Assembly (NCBI GenBank): GCA_030062745.1
Contig: CP099839.1
Location: forward strand, 16,492,733 to 16,556,732
Length of the DNA: 64,000 nucleotides
Reading direction: 5' to 3'
From: Capitulum mitella
Taxonomy: Eukaryota > Arthropoda > Thecostraca > Pollicipedomorpha > Pollicipedidae
Every line of letters begins with the position of its first letter. Position 1 is the first letter of the stretch. The notes below the pieces were generated by a model that made no database searches, was not told where the DNA came from, and saw only the letters and a program-made list of their open reading frames with translations. Below, piece by piece: positions 12,441 to 25,431 of this stretch. The position numbers were made by a program, and so were the translations under genes.

Positions 12441-12961
12441 TGCGCCCTCCTGGGTGTCCGAACTTTCCCTCGCCTACTTGGGGGAGGTGGTTCTCGAGAA
12501 CCCCCATGATCTCGAGAGCTAAGAGAGCTGTGGAGATGAGACAGACACCAATCGAAAGGTCGTCAAATTTTATGAAGCTTATGAAGAATGAAACAGATAT
12601 ATCGACTCTAAGTTAGTAAACAGGGGCAAATCCTGACGTCCAAAATTCTGGGCAACAAAAGCAAATATGACAGCCTTATAAACTGCTGTTGAGTACTTAA
12701 CAGTCCAAAAGTGGCCAGAAACGCGTTTTCATTGCCAAAGAATAATAATTCTCTTCTCCTCATGTTATGTCAGGTGATGTCAACAACCATTACAATACAA
12801 CAATGATTGTTGTCGAAACTGGCACTCATGTACATTTACTTCAAACATACGTTTTGATATCACCACAGGAAATATTTTCCCTGAATATGGCAACTTTTAT
12901 CTGAAAAAGAATAATATAGGTCATCTAAGCTCATATCAGGTCAACTAAGGTAAGATCCTAC

Positions 12962-13000
12962 AACATTCGTATCTCGTGATTGGGTAGAGATACGAATGTT
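12962..13000. repeat. Perfect 14-bp inverted repeat
   Basis: AACATTCGTATCTC (12962-12975) and its exact complement (12987-13000) are separated by 11 bases. It lies in repeat-like DNA with AGGTCA motifs; no adjacent gene. Confidence 0.8.
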
Positions 13001-13619
13001 AGACAAACGCCATTTGATCGTTATAATCATCCTGATATGTCCTTGAATGACATGGAAGTGAAGGACAGGTCAGATCAGGTCAGGTCGCGGAAGAAAGCAT
13101 GCAAAATGTGTCTGTTTCGTCTGGAAAACCACGTTGTCACATGACAAAACGAATTAATCGAACACGCCTTACACTACAACAAAACACACAAACAGCCTGA
13201 CGTCAAAAAAACAAACGCTCTTAGGATGAATATAGTCATGCAAGGTTACCCCAGATCAAATGATTAATCCCTTCTGCCTCAGAAATCACTAAAAATAAGG
13301 ACGTGAAACCATCTCGAGGCATTTTCATGACAAAATACATATCTATACGCAAGGGCGGCGAAAGTGGGGGGCCGGGGGGAAGCTGCCCCCAATTGCGATA
13401 GGTTTGGGGCAAGACTATGTTTCTGCCCTCCCCCCATTTATGATCTTGGGGGCCTCGTAAGATACTGAACAGACAAAATGGGGACAAAAGCAACGAACAC
13501 GCTAAAAAAGGAAGGAAAATACAACTATGCGGGCGCGGAAGTAGGCACACGGTGTGCGTGTTCTTTAAAGTCTTACTTGTTAGGGGGCCTCAGCTTTCTT
13601 CCGGTAGGGACCTCGAACA

Positions 13620-14120
13620 GGTTGGACCCAAAATTGGCCAGAGACCGCTGACTTACAAATTTTAAGGGGCTTCGCGAAATGGACCCAGCTGACCTAACCT
13701 GACACAGTTCGGACCCTGCTAGGGGTCCCGGCTTCCATTCAATAGAGGGTCTCGTGTGATTACATTCAGAAGTGGTCCAGCGACCAGGACTCATAATTTT
13801 CAGGGACCTCAGAATGAATGGACCTGGGTGGCCTGCGCTGAACCGGGGTGCGAACTCTGTTTGGGGGTCCCGGCTTAGGTCCGAGAGAGGGCTTCGCACC
13901 GATTACACTTAAAGGTGGTCCAGCGACCAGGGCCTCACAACTTTCAGAGAGCCTCACAGAATCAATGAACCGGGGTGGCCTGCGCTAAACCGGGTTCGAA
14001 CCCTGCTAGTGGGCCCCAGCTTAGGTCCGAAAGGGGGCCTCGTACTGATTACCAATCAAAAGCAAAACAGGGCCCGGGAACCTACAGTTTTTCAAGAGGC
14101 CTCGTAGAATGGACCCAGGG
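13620..14120 (+). repeat. Tandem repeat, about 145-bp unit
   Basis: Units with GGTCCCGGCTT...GGTGGTCCAGCGACCAGG...GGTGGCCTGCGCT recur at about 13715, 13855 and 14003, with a partial unit before. Divergence between units is visible, so the array is old. One unit contains GGGTTCGAACCCTG, a chance B-box-like string. Confidence 0.7.
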
Positions 14121-14139
14121 GGTCGTGGACGTGGCTGTG

Positions 14140-14380
14140 GACGTCAGGAGTTCACAGTGGGACCAGGCTGTGCCGCACCTGCCGAGTTTAGTGGTTGAAT
14201 GCCAGAGTTCGCACAACGGACGACTGGATCGTGGACTTACCCTGCCCGGTCGGGCGAAATACGACTTCCATTAAGTGAAATACGGACTTTTTGGGGATGA
14301 GGGCCCTTCGTAGGAAAGGGGCCTCTCAAGATCAAACGGCCTCGAAATTTTGCTTTGCCTCCCCCATGATCAAATCGATC
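14140..14380 (+). repeat. Dispersed repeat, short copy
   Basis: Shares CAGGAGTTCACAGTGGGACC and AGAGTTCGCACAACGGACGA with 12025-12440. Its right part (GGACTTTTTGGGGATGAGGG, then CTCAAGATCAA and CCATGATCAAAT) is repeated again at about 15150-15247. Confidence 0.55.
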
Positions 14381-15479
14381 CCCAGCCACTGTCTACACGT
14401 TGTCATAAATAATTTCATGAAATTCCACCACGTCCCCAAATGGCACGTGACATCTGAAATGGTATCAGGTTATCTCAGGTCACATAAAGGCATGCCATTT
14501 GAACGCCTTCACGACCCCATGACATAAAGTGAAATGTACATCTATCATGCCTCACCAAAAGTGAATAGCAAATACATTTCACGCACGTTTTATGGTACTT
14601 TCAACTTCGTAATCAGTTCACCTGGCCTCAGATCACTGACCCTTCACGGTGTTGCATCATTGGAAAGACGTATATCAGGCGATTTGTATTCCTTTTCTTG
14701 CCCAGAACAGTCTCCTGTACAGAGTAACGTCTAGCAGAGTGTCGAAAAACAGCGTCTCATTTCGGTTGACCTGAGGTAAGGTGGAACAATTTCCCGATAA
14801 ACTGAAAATATGAATTTTGTAGTGAATAAGTTGGAAATTGGAACAGCGTTTTCCCCAACATATTTTTATTTCTACTTTTTTGACAATGACTGGTACATGC
14901 TTTAACTTTTTTGACAAACCTTCTTTCAAGGTCAGATATGCCGGAGGTCTGACATGACCTGATTTTGAAACTTTCTCACCAGATGTAATAATGATGTACC
15001 AACAGCTACTGAAAATTTCACGTTTCTATCTCATATTTTTACGCTATGTTAAAAAAAACCGGAGGGGCTGTTCTCGAAATGCGCCGGCCCCCGCCCCCGC
15101 CCCCGGTGACGAGATCAGATGGCCTAACGACGGAAATTTTGGCGCAACATGGGCTTTTTGAGGGATAGGGGCCCTTCATAAGGAATGGGGTCTCTCAAGA
15201 TCAAGGTGACTCGACATTTTGGTTTGCCCCAACCCATGATCAAATACGATCAGTGGAGTAGCCAAGAGGGAGAAAAGGAGCCATGCCCCCCCCCCTCTGG
15301 AGGCCAAACGGGCCATCCTGGGGGGCGCCCGCAGGGCGTCTCACACTGCCCGAAACAGACAATTAAAGCAAAATAAAAATATTTTGAGCATTAAGAAGGC
15401 TTACGAACCTAAAGAAAACGTACTCCGAATATGGAAGAAGGCTATGTGCTATGAAGATAGGTCCGTGGTCTGAATGAGC

Positions 15480-17480
15480 GTTTAGGGGCACCTGCTAGCT
15501 TGTAGGGGAGTTCAGTGCTTGTCTGGGGAGGACTCCCTGTCACCCCATAAAGAGCCTCTGTCAGCCTCTGAAGGGACCTCCTTTCGGTCTGGAAGAAGAC
15601 TCCTGTCCCTGCTTCCAGAGGTCGACAGGGCCTTTCACAGGAGGATAGGGTGCCTGCAGACGGGCAGTGGCGTCCCTGACCAACAAGGGCCCGTAAACGA
15701 TTATTTAGGAGCCCCTGCTTTCCTGTAAAGATGTCCCTGCCGACCTGTAAGAGGCACTCGTCAGGTCGGCAGGAAACCTTTCAGCATGGCCCCCTTTACA
15801 CTTCAGCGGGGCCCCTTTACAAACCGACAGTAATTTTAACCACCTGGGGCCCCACTGATTACGAGAGCCAGGCGTGGATCCAAAGGGGTAGTAATTGGGG
15901 CGATCGCCCCCTCCCCCTTGGGGCCTGAGAAAGGGTCCCTGTCAAACTTAAAATGAGACCCGAAGGGACTCCTTATGAGCTTCACGGGGTCTCCATAAGA
16001 ACCTGACGGGGTCTTGGTGCAGTCAAGGAAGCCTCCTAGAGAGTTAGATGACTGCTGAGACGCATAGAGAGCCCCTGAAGCTTTCAAAGGGCCCCTGAGA
16101 CCACAACAGGGCCCCAACACGGCAGAGTGTCCCTGAAACCGCCAGATGGCTCATAGGACCCATGAGACGGCCAAGATGAGGACTGAGTTACTAGGGGGCC
16201 CCTGTGAGTGAAAACCTGAAGGTTCTTGGTGTAGTCAGAGGGCCTCCGGGAAGGTTCATGGGACCCTGACACGGTAAAATGACCCCTAAGATGGAAAGAA
16301 TGACCCTTGAAACTCTTCAAGGGCCCCTGGCGCTGCAAGGGGCCCCAACACGGCAAAAGACTCATGAGACAGCTAAAATTAACAGAGAGGCACCTGAAAC
16401 GGAAAGAACTTGGGATGGTGCCTAGCACGGCATAAGGAGACCCTGACCAGCCAGAAGGGCCCCCTGAACGGGGATTCGTCGGTGACGTTTTCGACCTCGA
16501 GAGGAGCCACAGATGGGCTACAGTGGCCTTTTTAAAACCTTGAAGGGTTCTGGATGCTGCCAAGAACTCCCGGGAAGGTCAGGTGGCTTCTGAGACAGCA
16601 AGATGGGGCCGTACACCGCAGATGATCCCTGAGACCGCCAAAAAGACCGCAGGGTCCCTGCGACGTAAAGACGATGAGGGCCTTTGAGACGGTATTTGGG
16701 TTTTATGGGGGCGCTGGACGGCCAGAGGGTCCTCGAGTGTAATAAGCGAGCTCCTGGCACGGACAAGGTCCCCCTGAGACTGCCAGTGAGGCCCGTGAAG
16801 CGCCAACAAAAGCCCATTGTTACGGTAAAAGGGGTCCTAAAAGACTGCCAGATATACCTCATGTTACAGCGCAAGACCCATGACACAGCCATGAGGACCA
16901 CCGGAAACGTTCACAGGGCGTGTGACACTGCACAGGGGCCCCGGAATTGCCAAAAGGTCTTTCGTAACTGCCAGAGGGCCCCTGAGATGGCAAAAATGGT
17001 TCCCAGAGGCGATAAGAGGGGTACCCAGGACCACAGGGGGTCCACCAAGACTGCTATAGAGGGACCTATGAGACTGCTAACTAGAAGTCCCTAGCAATAG
17101 AGGCCCCTGAGACGACCAGAAGGGCCCCTGGAACTACTAGACCTGGAGACGTCCAGACTGTTCCTGAAACGGCCAAAGAACCTAGAAGATTGCCAGAGGC
17201 GCCTCTGTCACGGCAGAGAGAGACTTATAGAGGGATTTTTAGTGCCTGAGGGCTCCTTAGACGGCAAAAACGCCCCAGGGACGACAGAAGGAAATCCGAG
17301 ATGGCTTAAGAGTCCCTGAAACTGCCAGATGGGTCCCTGACACTGTCCGAGGTGCCTTTGAAACTGCCAAAGGAACGCCTGAGACGTCCCTCGCGGCACG
17401 TGAAACTGCAAAAGGAACTTGAGACCACTAGAGGATCCTGGTACTTCAGACGGCCCGGGGCCACCAGAAATTCCCCTGTA
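15480..17480. repeat. Long degenerate GC-rich minisatellite
   Basis: About 2 kb of loosely repeated words such as GGGCCCCTGAGAC, CCTGAAACTGCCA and ACGGCAAAA with a rough spacing of 30-35 bp. The long frames found in it on both strands follow from the repeat composition and are not credible genes. Confidence 0.65.
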
Positions 17481-17499
17481 ACTGCAAGAGGGAACGTAA

Positions 17500-20340
17500 A
17501 CTGAGCTGACAAAAAAAAAATCCCTAGAAGCTACGGGATAGGGGGACGGACAGGCCCCTGAACGGACACGGCATTTGAAATGGAGAAAGTGACGGAACCG
17601 CCTAAAATCCCACCGCTTTTGGGATATTTCGGCCACTTTGTTCGGGAGCAAAACTCAGAATTTTCTGAAATGAGGTGACGAGTCTGATTTTTTTCGGCTA
17701 TTTTGCGTGATAAAAAAAAAAAAACAGAACTGCATCATTTTTCATATATGAAGGGCAAAAAATGGGGCCCCACACTGACCATTCGCCTCCATCCCCTGTC
17801 TTGGCGAAATCCTGGATCCGCCCTTGGTGAGGGCCTCCATTGGTTACGAGGGCCCCCTTGATCCGATTTGCCCCTCCCCCTGGGTGGAATCCTGGCTACG
17901 CCGCTGAATACGATCCGCCGCAAATGACACGGGGTGAAGAAAAGACTAAGAAGAAGGCACTCAGTATTTCGTGGCGTTGCGTTCATACGGTTCCTACCAA
18001 TGTTTGAAAAATGTCAGGGGGCCTGTTAACAGCCTCCAGTCGGGCATGGGAACAGAATGTGTGGAAGCAACGGGGAAAGGCCTCATAATAAAAGAAGAAA
18101 AGAGCTTCCCGACTCGCGGACGAAAACGGCGAGGAAACTTCAAGAACTGGCGCGGGTGGCGGGAAAAATGTCAGTCAGGGAAGTGGTGAACACGCCATAC
18201 ACAGAAGACAATGACACAAGTTGACTGTCGAAGTACTTGATAAGACCTTGAACACCTGAATCCAAGAGGCTGTGCATTCCAATTCACAATCAAGGAAGAT
18301 TTACCTCCTGAAGCCTGAAGTCAATACCATTTGTCTGAAGGATTCATTTATGAATGAGGTATGGAACACTTTGCACCATAAACTGTGGATACTTTACACA
18401 GCAGTGGTAACTTCGCACAATTTTGTGATTTTTGTGTGTGTACTTGTGTGCCTTTATTTTGTGCATCAGGTCTGGCAGTGACAGCTGGTTTCAATACTAT
18501 TGCTAGTTGATGTAATGCCAGTATAATGGTGCTGGTTTGCCTTATGATCTGCGTGACATATTTTGCTTATTTCTGGTTGCCCTATTTTCCCCCAAAAATG
18601 GCATCTGAAATTTGTGTCCAGAAGGTAGGATAGGAACACACATGTAATGCTGCATTGAAGTACATTATGCTTTGGTGCCTCATAAGGCTAGTCAAGGTCA
18701 TTATGGAACATGACAAATCTGTATAAATGAATGATACATTTTCCTTCATTGATGCCCTGTTTCCACTTTTTGGGGATACTTTGCATATCTGAAGATTCAC
18801 ATCTCTGGGGGATCACAAGTTATGTTATGCTTGGAGGGGAGGGCTGTGTTGACAGATTGATGTATTGATGATTTTTGTGGGGGATGAAAAAGGTTTTGTG
18901 TTGAATCCCAAGTGCAAACAAGGCTAAGGGGAATAACAGTCATTGACAATGGGTAACATAATTAAAAGCACCAGAATATCTCCCACTGACTTTCCATGAT
19001 CACAATGATGGACACATTTGGATGATGCAAAGTCAAAGCATTTTCAGTTGCCCATCTTGCAAATACATAAATTTGAAATAAACTTTATGAGTTCTTTGGA
19101 TAGGCTGTGTATGACACTGTCCTGATGTCTCATATTGCCATTAGTTTGGGCAGACAGTAGCAGCACTCAGCCATTACCACCCACTAGCTCCCAGCCTCAG
19201 CTGACCCAGCCTGTCACATAGGCTGATACTGTTAGATGTGGCATTGATTTTAACAGCATTGCATTTTTGCATTTAACAGCATTGGTGTGGTCAGAAAATA
19301 TTCATGATATTTGACTCCATTAGACCCAAGGATGTAATATTTCACCAAAGAGGGGACCAGGAAACTTAACCCCCTCAGGGAGTGAAAACTTCTGGAATTT
19401 CGGCCACATTATATTTGAGTTTTGGAAATGTTTATTTATTCTCATTTTTGGTGTGTAAAAATGCAAAAAATAAGCCCCGAGGGGGCATGGCCTTCCTGTG
19501 TGCTCTCCTTGCTCCCCTTCCACTATGCCTTGGATTGGATCTCTTTTGTTAGGTAACTTTTAAGACTGGTAGCATATTTAGACCATGAAATTACTGGTCA
19601 TTGTTGCAGAAATTAGTCATAGTAATGACAAATTGCTATTGCATTTTGCTTGCACGCTCTGTTTCCACTTACAGTTATGTTTCCATTTCCATTTGATAGT
19701 GGTTTTGGTTCTGTAAAACAGCCTCGGCTTCTAGTGATATGAAACACGTGATTGATAAGGCTTCATGACATTAATTTTTGACTGTGTTGTTCATCAGGAA
19801 TTTTATTTGGCATGCAGTGTTTTGAAACCTTTTTTTCCCCTGAAGTTCAGTGGATAGAGTATTGGAGTCTTGTTTGCAAAATTGAGGGCTCTGACCTCGA
19901 TGTTAGCTGTGAAGAGCATCTGCGGAAAACCGTCGCAACAGGTCCTCCTCAGGACTGTTACTGCAACCTGATTTTGACCCTGGGTATTGACTGAAGACTC
20001 CATAGGGCAAAAGAGTGTGATAAATAACATTTTTGACCAGGACAATAGGCCAAAAACCGCTAACACCGTGAACCTAGGGGTTCGTTTTAGTGTATGAAAA
20101 TAATCATCTAAGATAGGCACTTTCTGTGCTAATAATGTCAAGCTTTGCCGATGATTTTGTGCAAACCCCCTTCAGTCAGTCCTTTCCTTGACAGTACAGC
20201 CAACTGGTACCTTATGAGATGGGGCAGTGGAGTAGAGGCTGGAATCCTTTATTAACTGCCTCTTCCCATAATCTGCTGCATTTTTTATCGTTTGAGACCG
20301 AAGGTTTTTGCAGTGACCCTTCCTGTTGTGTGCAAGCATA
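17500..20340. other. No gene seen; AT-rich DNA upstream of GINS2
   Basis: A hAT-type repeat end (CCTGGATCCGCCCTTGGTG) lies near 17811. From about 18200 the sequence is AT-rich with few repeats and could hold the 5' untranslated exon and first intron of GINS2. No coding exon recognised. Confidence 0.4.
19842..20035 (+). mobile_element. Possible tRNA-derived SINE
   Basis: GAAGTTCAGTGGATAGAG at 19842 resembles a Pol III A box, and a weak B-box-like CTGACCTCGATG follows about 45 bp later. A unique tail ends near 20035. No target duplication or poly-A tail was seen. Confidence 0.25.
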
Positions 20341-20364
20341 CTAACATGATGGACCTTGTTTCAG
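20341..20364 (+). other. Branch point and 3' splice site ahead of GINS2
   Basis: TACTAAC, a perfect branch-point consensus, ends at about 20345, and TTGTTTCAG ends at 20364. This suggests an intron ends here, leaving ATG 20367 as the first codon. The in-frame ATGs at 20346 and 20349 would then be intronic. Confidence 0.55.
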
Positions 20365-20366
20365 AG

Positions 20367-21735
20367 ATGATCTCGCCGGAAGAGATGGAGTTTCTTGCGG
20401 AGGACGGCACGCTCACCATCATTCCGAACTTCGAGCAGGAGCGACTCTACCTGATCGGCGGCGACGCGGGCCCTTTCCGGCCGGCGCTGCCCGTGACGGT
20501 GCCCGTCTGGCTGGCGGTGAACCTCCGCCAGCGCAGCAAGTGCCGTATCGTGCCGCCCGACTGGATGGACGTCGTCAAGCTGCAGGTACTATCGCCGCGC
20601 GTCTGCCGGCCGCCGCCGGCCGCTCTGCTTTCGGCTGCTGTGTCTCGCTCCCGGCGGCCGGACAGGGGCGTCCGTGGCCGCGCCGCCGACCCTGACGAGG
20701 TTGACGCGGCCTGGTCAACTTGACCACCAGGAGAGGGTGGTCAAGCTGGCCCTCTGCCGACAGGAGAAGAAAGAGGAGGAGAAGAACTCGGCCCACTTCA
20801 CGCCTATGCCCTGTCCGAACTACATGGAGATCACGCAGCTGATGATCGACGTGGCGCCGGGCGACTTGCCACGAGCAGATGAGATCCGCACGATCATCAA
20901 GGTATGCAGGGCGACTCCTATTGCAAGCTGTACCCCCCCCCCCCAGCCTCCCTCCCGCTGCAGTGATGCTTCCCGTGACAGTGGTTTTCAGTCACGTTAG
21001 GCATAGTTGTCAAGTGAAGTGTTTATGAGCAAAAGGTATTGCTAGACAACTAGTTTCAGCTGAGAACAGGTAGCTGATTTCGAGAGTTTGAGGATTTCAG
21101 GCATGAGCCGCACTGAAGCAAGACCATGCACCGAATTTGTTTAGGATACGGTTAGCTGTGTGGCAATGTGGTGTAATGACTTACCCGCTCTCGGTCGGCG
21201 TTTATTGCCGTACGCGTATGATGAGACTTAATTGTAAGCAGTTTTAAATGCTTGTAAAAATGTACACTGGGGGTTCGTGGTTGTGACGTATCAAGAAGAA
21301 AAGCAGAAATCACGTAAGTGCTGACCGTTACGACGATGCAGAGAATTGTGCCGTTTTGAAATATATCTTTACGTGCTTGGTGAAGGAGGAAATTATTCCA
21401 CGATGAAGATGGCCCAGACGGCAAGCAAAAAGACTGCGCTTGGTGATGAATAATGGTTGGCAGCGGCCTTTTACCAAATTTGTTTCAGCTGTAAACTTTT
21501 GTCCATTTAATATATACATATACATGTATCTTTGTGTATATATATATATATAGATATATAGATATATGTATATATATACAGAGATACATATATATGTGTA
21601 TATTAAATGGACAAATATGACGTCGTATGTCAGTCCTTTAAATAAAAAAGCAGCCTATCATGGCACAGATATTGGCGAAGGTAAATGTTCCCTTTGTTAT
21701 GCCACCTGTCGTTTGATCAACGCAAGGGTGAATCT

Positions 21736-21790
<55 letters not shown>

Positions 21791-23656
21791 GTCGTCGTAT
21801 GTCAGTTCTTTAAATAAAAAAAGCAGCCTGTCATGGCACAGATATTGGCAAAGGTAAATGTTCCTTTTGTTATGCTACCTGTAGTTTGATCAATGCAAGG
21901 GTAAATCTTAATTACATGGGCTCTTGGTCTTTGTGTCATTCTCTTCTATAGTGGTCATGTAGTTCCTATGGAGGACAATTTTTCTGTTGTATTTTAAAAA
22001 TATTTTGTTGCAATTTTGGATTCCCGCGGTTTTGCTATGCTTCAAACGTCGTATCATTCTAATTGCTTTACTTTGAAGGAACATGACCCATAAAGTATAT
22101 TACTGCAAAAGTTTGTGCTTAGCCCGCGCACGACCGTCGGTCGGTTTCGAACACGGGCGACGGGGGGGGGGGCAGTTGGCCGCACCTCCAACTCACGAAC
22201 GGTTGGTCGCACGATAAAAATAAGCATACCGTTGGAAAGCTTGTGACGAGTAGAACTCGAAACTGGTCTCATTTTTTAAGTTTTAGACAATACGCAAGCA
22301 ATTTACGCCCTATATATGTTTTCTCATAGCCGACTGCATGAGACCGAGAAATGGCCTGAATCTCAAGGACTGTGACTACTAACGCAGAGGTTAAGCTACC
22401 AACGCACAGGTAAAGGTCCCCGGATGCCGATACACGTCTAATTTCCGAGATTTGTCCAATATATAACCCGAAACGTTGAGTTAAAGACATGGCAGTTCTC
22501 GCGGCAGCTGCAGGCGTGTGCCGCTGCCGTATGCGGTAACAAATTGACAGAAACTAATTTTATCGTTCCTTTATTTTCGCGAAAAAAGACGATCTATGTA
22601 AATTTTATTGGTCTTTGTGGTTCTTGTGATGGTTTTTCATGCTTACATTTGGGAAAAATTCATTAGTTACCAATCTACTCAGTTAGCGGAGCTTTATTCG
22701 CGAGAGCCTGTTTATTTCCAAAATAACAAATTTTTCCAAACTTTTTGAGGTTCCTGGTGTTACTTACGTCTGTTCAAGCTAGTTCTGCCATTTTCTACCC
22801 ATTCTGAGTAATTCATCGCCGATTTTGACGGTGGTACATTTTGGCTCACTACAGTTATTTGTGACCTGACCTCAGGTCAATGGCTGGAAGTCATTGATAC
22901 TTTGCCCAGCGACGGTAACGAGGTGTCTGCTTCACTTCACACTAAAAATGTTATGAAATATTCCGTCAATTTCCGAAAAAACGGCGACATGTCTTAAAAA
23001 TTGGCTTGACCTTGGGTCAATGACCCGAAAAATTCCGAAAAATCTGAGATAGCAGATTTGTTGCATCTATCACGATCACTAATCCCAGAAAGTATTATTG
23101 AGATATCTTGTTTTGGGGAAAAGTTGGAGGGCGCTAAACTTTTTTTGACATAGGTCTGTTTGACGTGACCTAGGTCAAGCACCTGACCTAGCCTGAGGTC
23201 AAAATTTTGACACGAGATGTAAAATTGATGAAGCAAAAGGTACACAAAGTTTCGTGACTCTGTGTTTGTTCGTTCTCTCGCAATCCCAGAAAAAACATCA
23301 GGAAGGGCAGTCAACTGCCCCCCCCCCCAGTCGGGGACGGGTTAAGACTTGAACTTTGCGTATGTCTCATGACTAAATCTTCGAAATGGCACAAACCTAT
23401 AATCCTTAACGCGGCATGCTCCCTCTGTTGCGTTTATTTTGCACTCGGCTTATCGTAGGACATATGGGACATTCGCGTGGCGAAGCTGCGATCTTCGGTG
23501 GACGCTTTTCTGAAGTCCAACTCGTCTTACGCCAAGCTGGACCATCTCACGTTGTTGGAGCTCAACACGGTGCGGCCGTTTCTCAACCACGCCCTGGACC
23601 AGCTGTACAGGCTGAAAAAGGTCAGAACCGTGTGTTCACTCGTCTCAGGACTATAG
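20367..23656 (+). CDS. GINS2: GINS complex subunit 2 (PSF2), three coding exons
   Basis: PSF2 is one of four GINS subunits; with CDC45 and MCM2-7 it forms the CMG helicase that unwinds DNA at nuclear replication forks. Exon 1 (20367-20585) encodes [27 protein letters not shown] and [12 protein letters not shown], the classical PSF2 N-terminal signature. Exon 2 (20764-20901) gives [13 protein letters not shown] and ADEIRTIIK. Exon 3 (23459-23656) gives [34 protein letters not shown] and [10 protein letters not shown]. All joins are GT-AG in phase 0 and together give 184 residues, against 185 in human. Exon 3 could instead splice at 23620|GTCAGA into an unseen exon; otherwise the last residues run to TAG at 23654. 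Intron 2 (20902-23458) holds a TTAA-type element and TA repeats. Identity is very likely; the exact first codon and C-terminus are less sure. Confidence 0.93.
21499..21915. repeat. Palindrome plus duplicated unit around (TA)n
   Basis: GTCCATTTAATATATACATA at about 21499 is mirrored by TGTATATTAAATGGAC ending near 21612. A unit of about 125 bp (GCAGCCTATCATGGCACAGA...AATCTTAA) occurs at about 21612-21738 and again at about 21795-21915, with a (TA)n run (21739-21787) between. All of it lies in GINS2 intron 2. Confidence 0.75.
22123..23341 (+). mobile_element. Non-autonomous TTAA-type element, copy 2
   Basis: It ends ...AGTCGGGGACGGG followed by TTAA (23342-23345). The left end follows TTAG (22119-22122, a decayed TTAA) and begins CCCGCGCACGACCGTCGGTC, then a G run. 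It is co-linear with 3634-4830 throughout. It sits inside GINS2 intron 2 in the gene's orientation and has no coding capacity. Confidence 0.65.
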
Positions 23657-24011
23657 GTGACATGCTCTCTGTTTCAGTTTCAGATTGCTTCCCACTTAAG
23701 CAGCGACACATGTGCTGCCATTGCGTGGGACTCATACGCTTGCGGTGTCGGATTTTTTGCGTGTATAATTTTTCGAATTTTGTGAAAGTGTCATGTAGTC
23801 TGTATAGATGAAAAATGCGATTTGCAAGCAGTGCTGCCGTGACGCCATTTTCCTTTCATGTCATCAACCCGCGTTGATTTGATCAACATGTGGGACCCCA
23901 AAAAAAGCCCGATAGAACTTTGCCTTTGTTAGACCGTGTTCTCGCGACCTTGCTTGCGCCATGTCTACCCTATTTTCACATATTGCGCCCTTTCACGAAA
24001 TTAAACCATTT

Positions 24012-24950
24012 CATTTGTACATTATTGTTTTTCCAGCACAGGAAGTTGCTTGGGGCAGCTCATTTTGGTTTTACTTGCATTGCATTCACGTCTGCAAACG
24101 ATGAAAATTTCAAGGCAAGCAAAGTAGGCATGGCAGGCAGAAGGTAAATAGGTTTGAGCAGCTCGTCGCTCAGCCAGTCATTCTTCGCCAGGACACGTAC
24201 CAAAGCCTGACTGCGGAGAGCGGCCGGCCACCTTCGTGACGTGCCTGTCGCCGGGCAGTGGCGCCCGCTGGCGGCGGCCGGCCTCCGGTACCAGTCCGGC
24301 CCAGACTGTACGCGGCCTCGTAACGTCACCGTCAGCCAGGGAACTGCAGTCGGAGCCAGAGTCGGAGTCGGAGAGTTGGGAGACTGTGGGCGGTGGCGCG
24401 TCGCAGCGGGACGTTTGGTACGGTGACCGTGGTCGCGGTCTCGGTGGGGTGTGGCCGAGCGGCCGGCCAGTGCCGACGCTGCCCCGCCCTGCGCCAGTGT
24501 CTCCCTTTGAGTGTTGTCTGCGGTACTGCCGTGGAGAATTCCTTGTGCGACGCGGCATTTTTTCTCGGCAGATAAGCGTCGTTCGATGTCGCGGTCGTTT
24601 GCGAAAAGGACTTTGAGTCGCACTAAAGGTCGGTATCAGTCCGTGCACCTGCGACTTCATGGGAGTATGTGACTGCATTATTACGCCTCAGCGCAGCGTA
24701 GCCAGGCCGCTGAGGTTTATTATTACGGAGTCAACGTGCCTTCCAGGTTTCCAAGTGCATTAATATTATTTTTACATTCGTCGCCCCCGTACAAAATATA
24801 GCCGTTGCATTTGTACATCATTGTTTGTCTTCTACAAAAAGCCGCTGAAGACAGCCCATTTTGGTTTTACCCGCGGTGCATGCATGGCTGCAACGTTGAA
24901 AATTTCAAGATACACAAGGTAGGCGTGGTTGGCAGTAGGTAAATAGGTTT
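24012..24950. repeat. Direct duplication flanking a GC-rich segment
   Basis: 24012-24155 and 24808-24950 are copies of one sequence (CATTTTGGTTTTAC, GAAAATTTCAAG, GGTAAATAGGTTT in order). Between them is a GC-rich block (about 24180-24600) open in several frames on both strands. The minus frame 24178-24678 has a Ser/Asp-rich patch (QLSDSDSGSDCSSL) but no recognised domain; I do not call it a gene. Confidence 0.6.
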
Positions 24951-25431
24951 CACAGGTAGGTATGGCAGTAGGTTTGGTGAGGTAAGACAGGAAGTGAAAC
25001 TGGAGATCCCGCACTTTCTGCATGCGGAATTATCCTCGATTTAAATCCAGATCTACACGCCATCAAATGTAATTTCATGACAGTGACATTGCTCGTTTCG
25101 CACGCCAACAAAGGAAATGATCGCTTGTCGCATGAACATGCCATTGTCATGCTTGGGAAATATTAATCTAATGCAACAAGTCCAACAACAGTAACGTGCC
25201 GGGAAACTAAGCCCTAAAACAGAGAAATGCAAGCGAGTCAGCACTCCGTAGTCGCATGGTCTTCTGAAGTGACGCCCAACCACTGTCTGAACAGCCGCAG
25301 TACGTTAATGCCTGCGGGGTGGTGTGGTTTTTGCAGAATGCGAATCTCACCATTACCACCGTTCTGACCGGCGTCAAATTGCTCACCTTATTGATTCTCT
25401 AGAGTCACCACTCTTCGAATGGAACGGAGGT

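Noticed and set aside
13990-14010. B-box-like GGGTTCGAACCCTG suggesting a tRNA gene
   Set aside because: It lies in one unit of a 145-bp tandem array, with no A box or cloverleaf around it.
15836-17651. Several 90-160-codon minus frames
   Set aside because: They are translations of a degenerate tandem repeat.
24178-24678. 166-codon minus frame with a Ser/Asp-rich patch
   Set aside because: GC-rich block open in several frames on both strands, no domain, no splice or promoter support.
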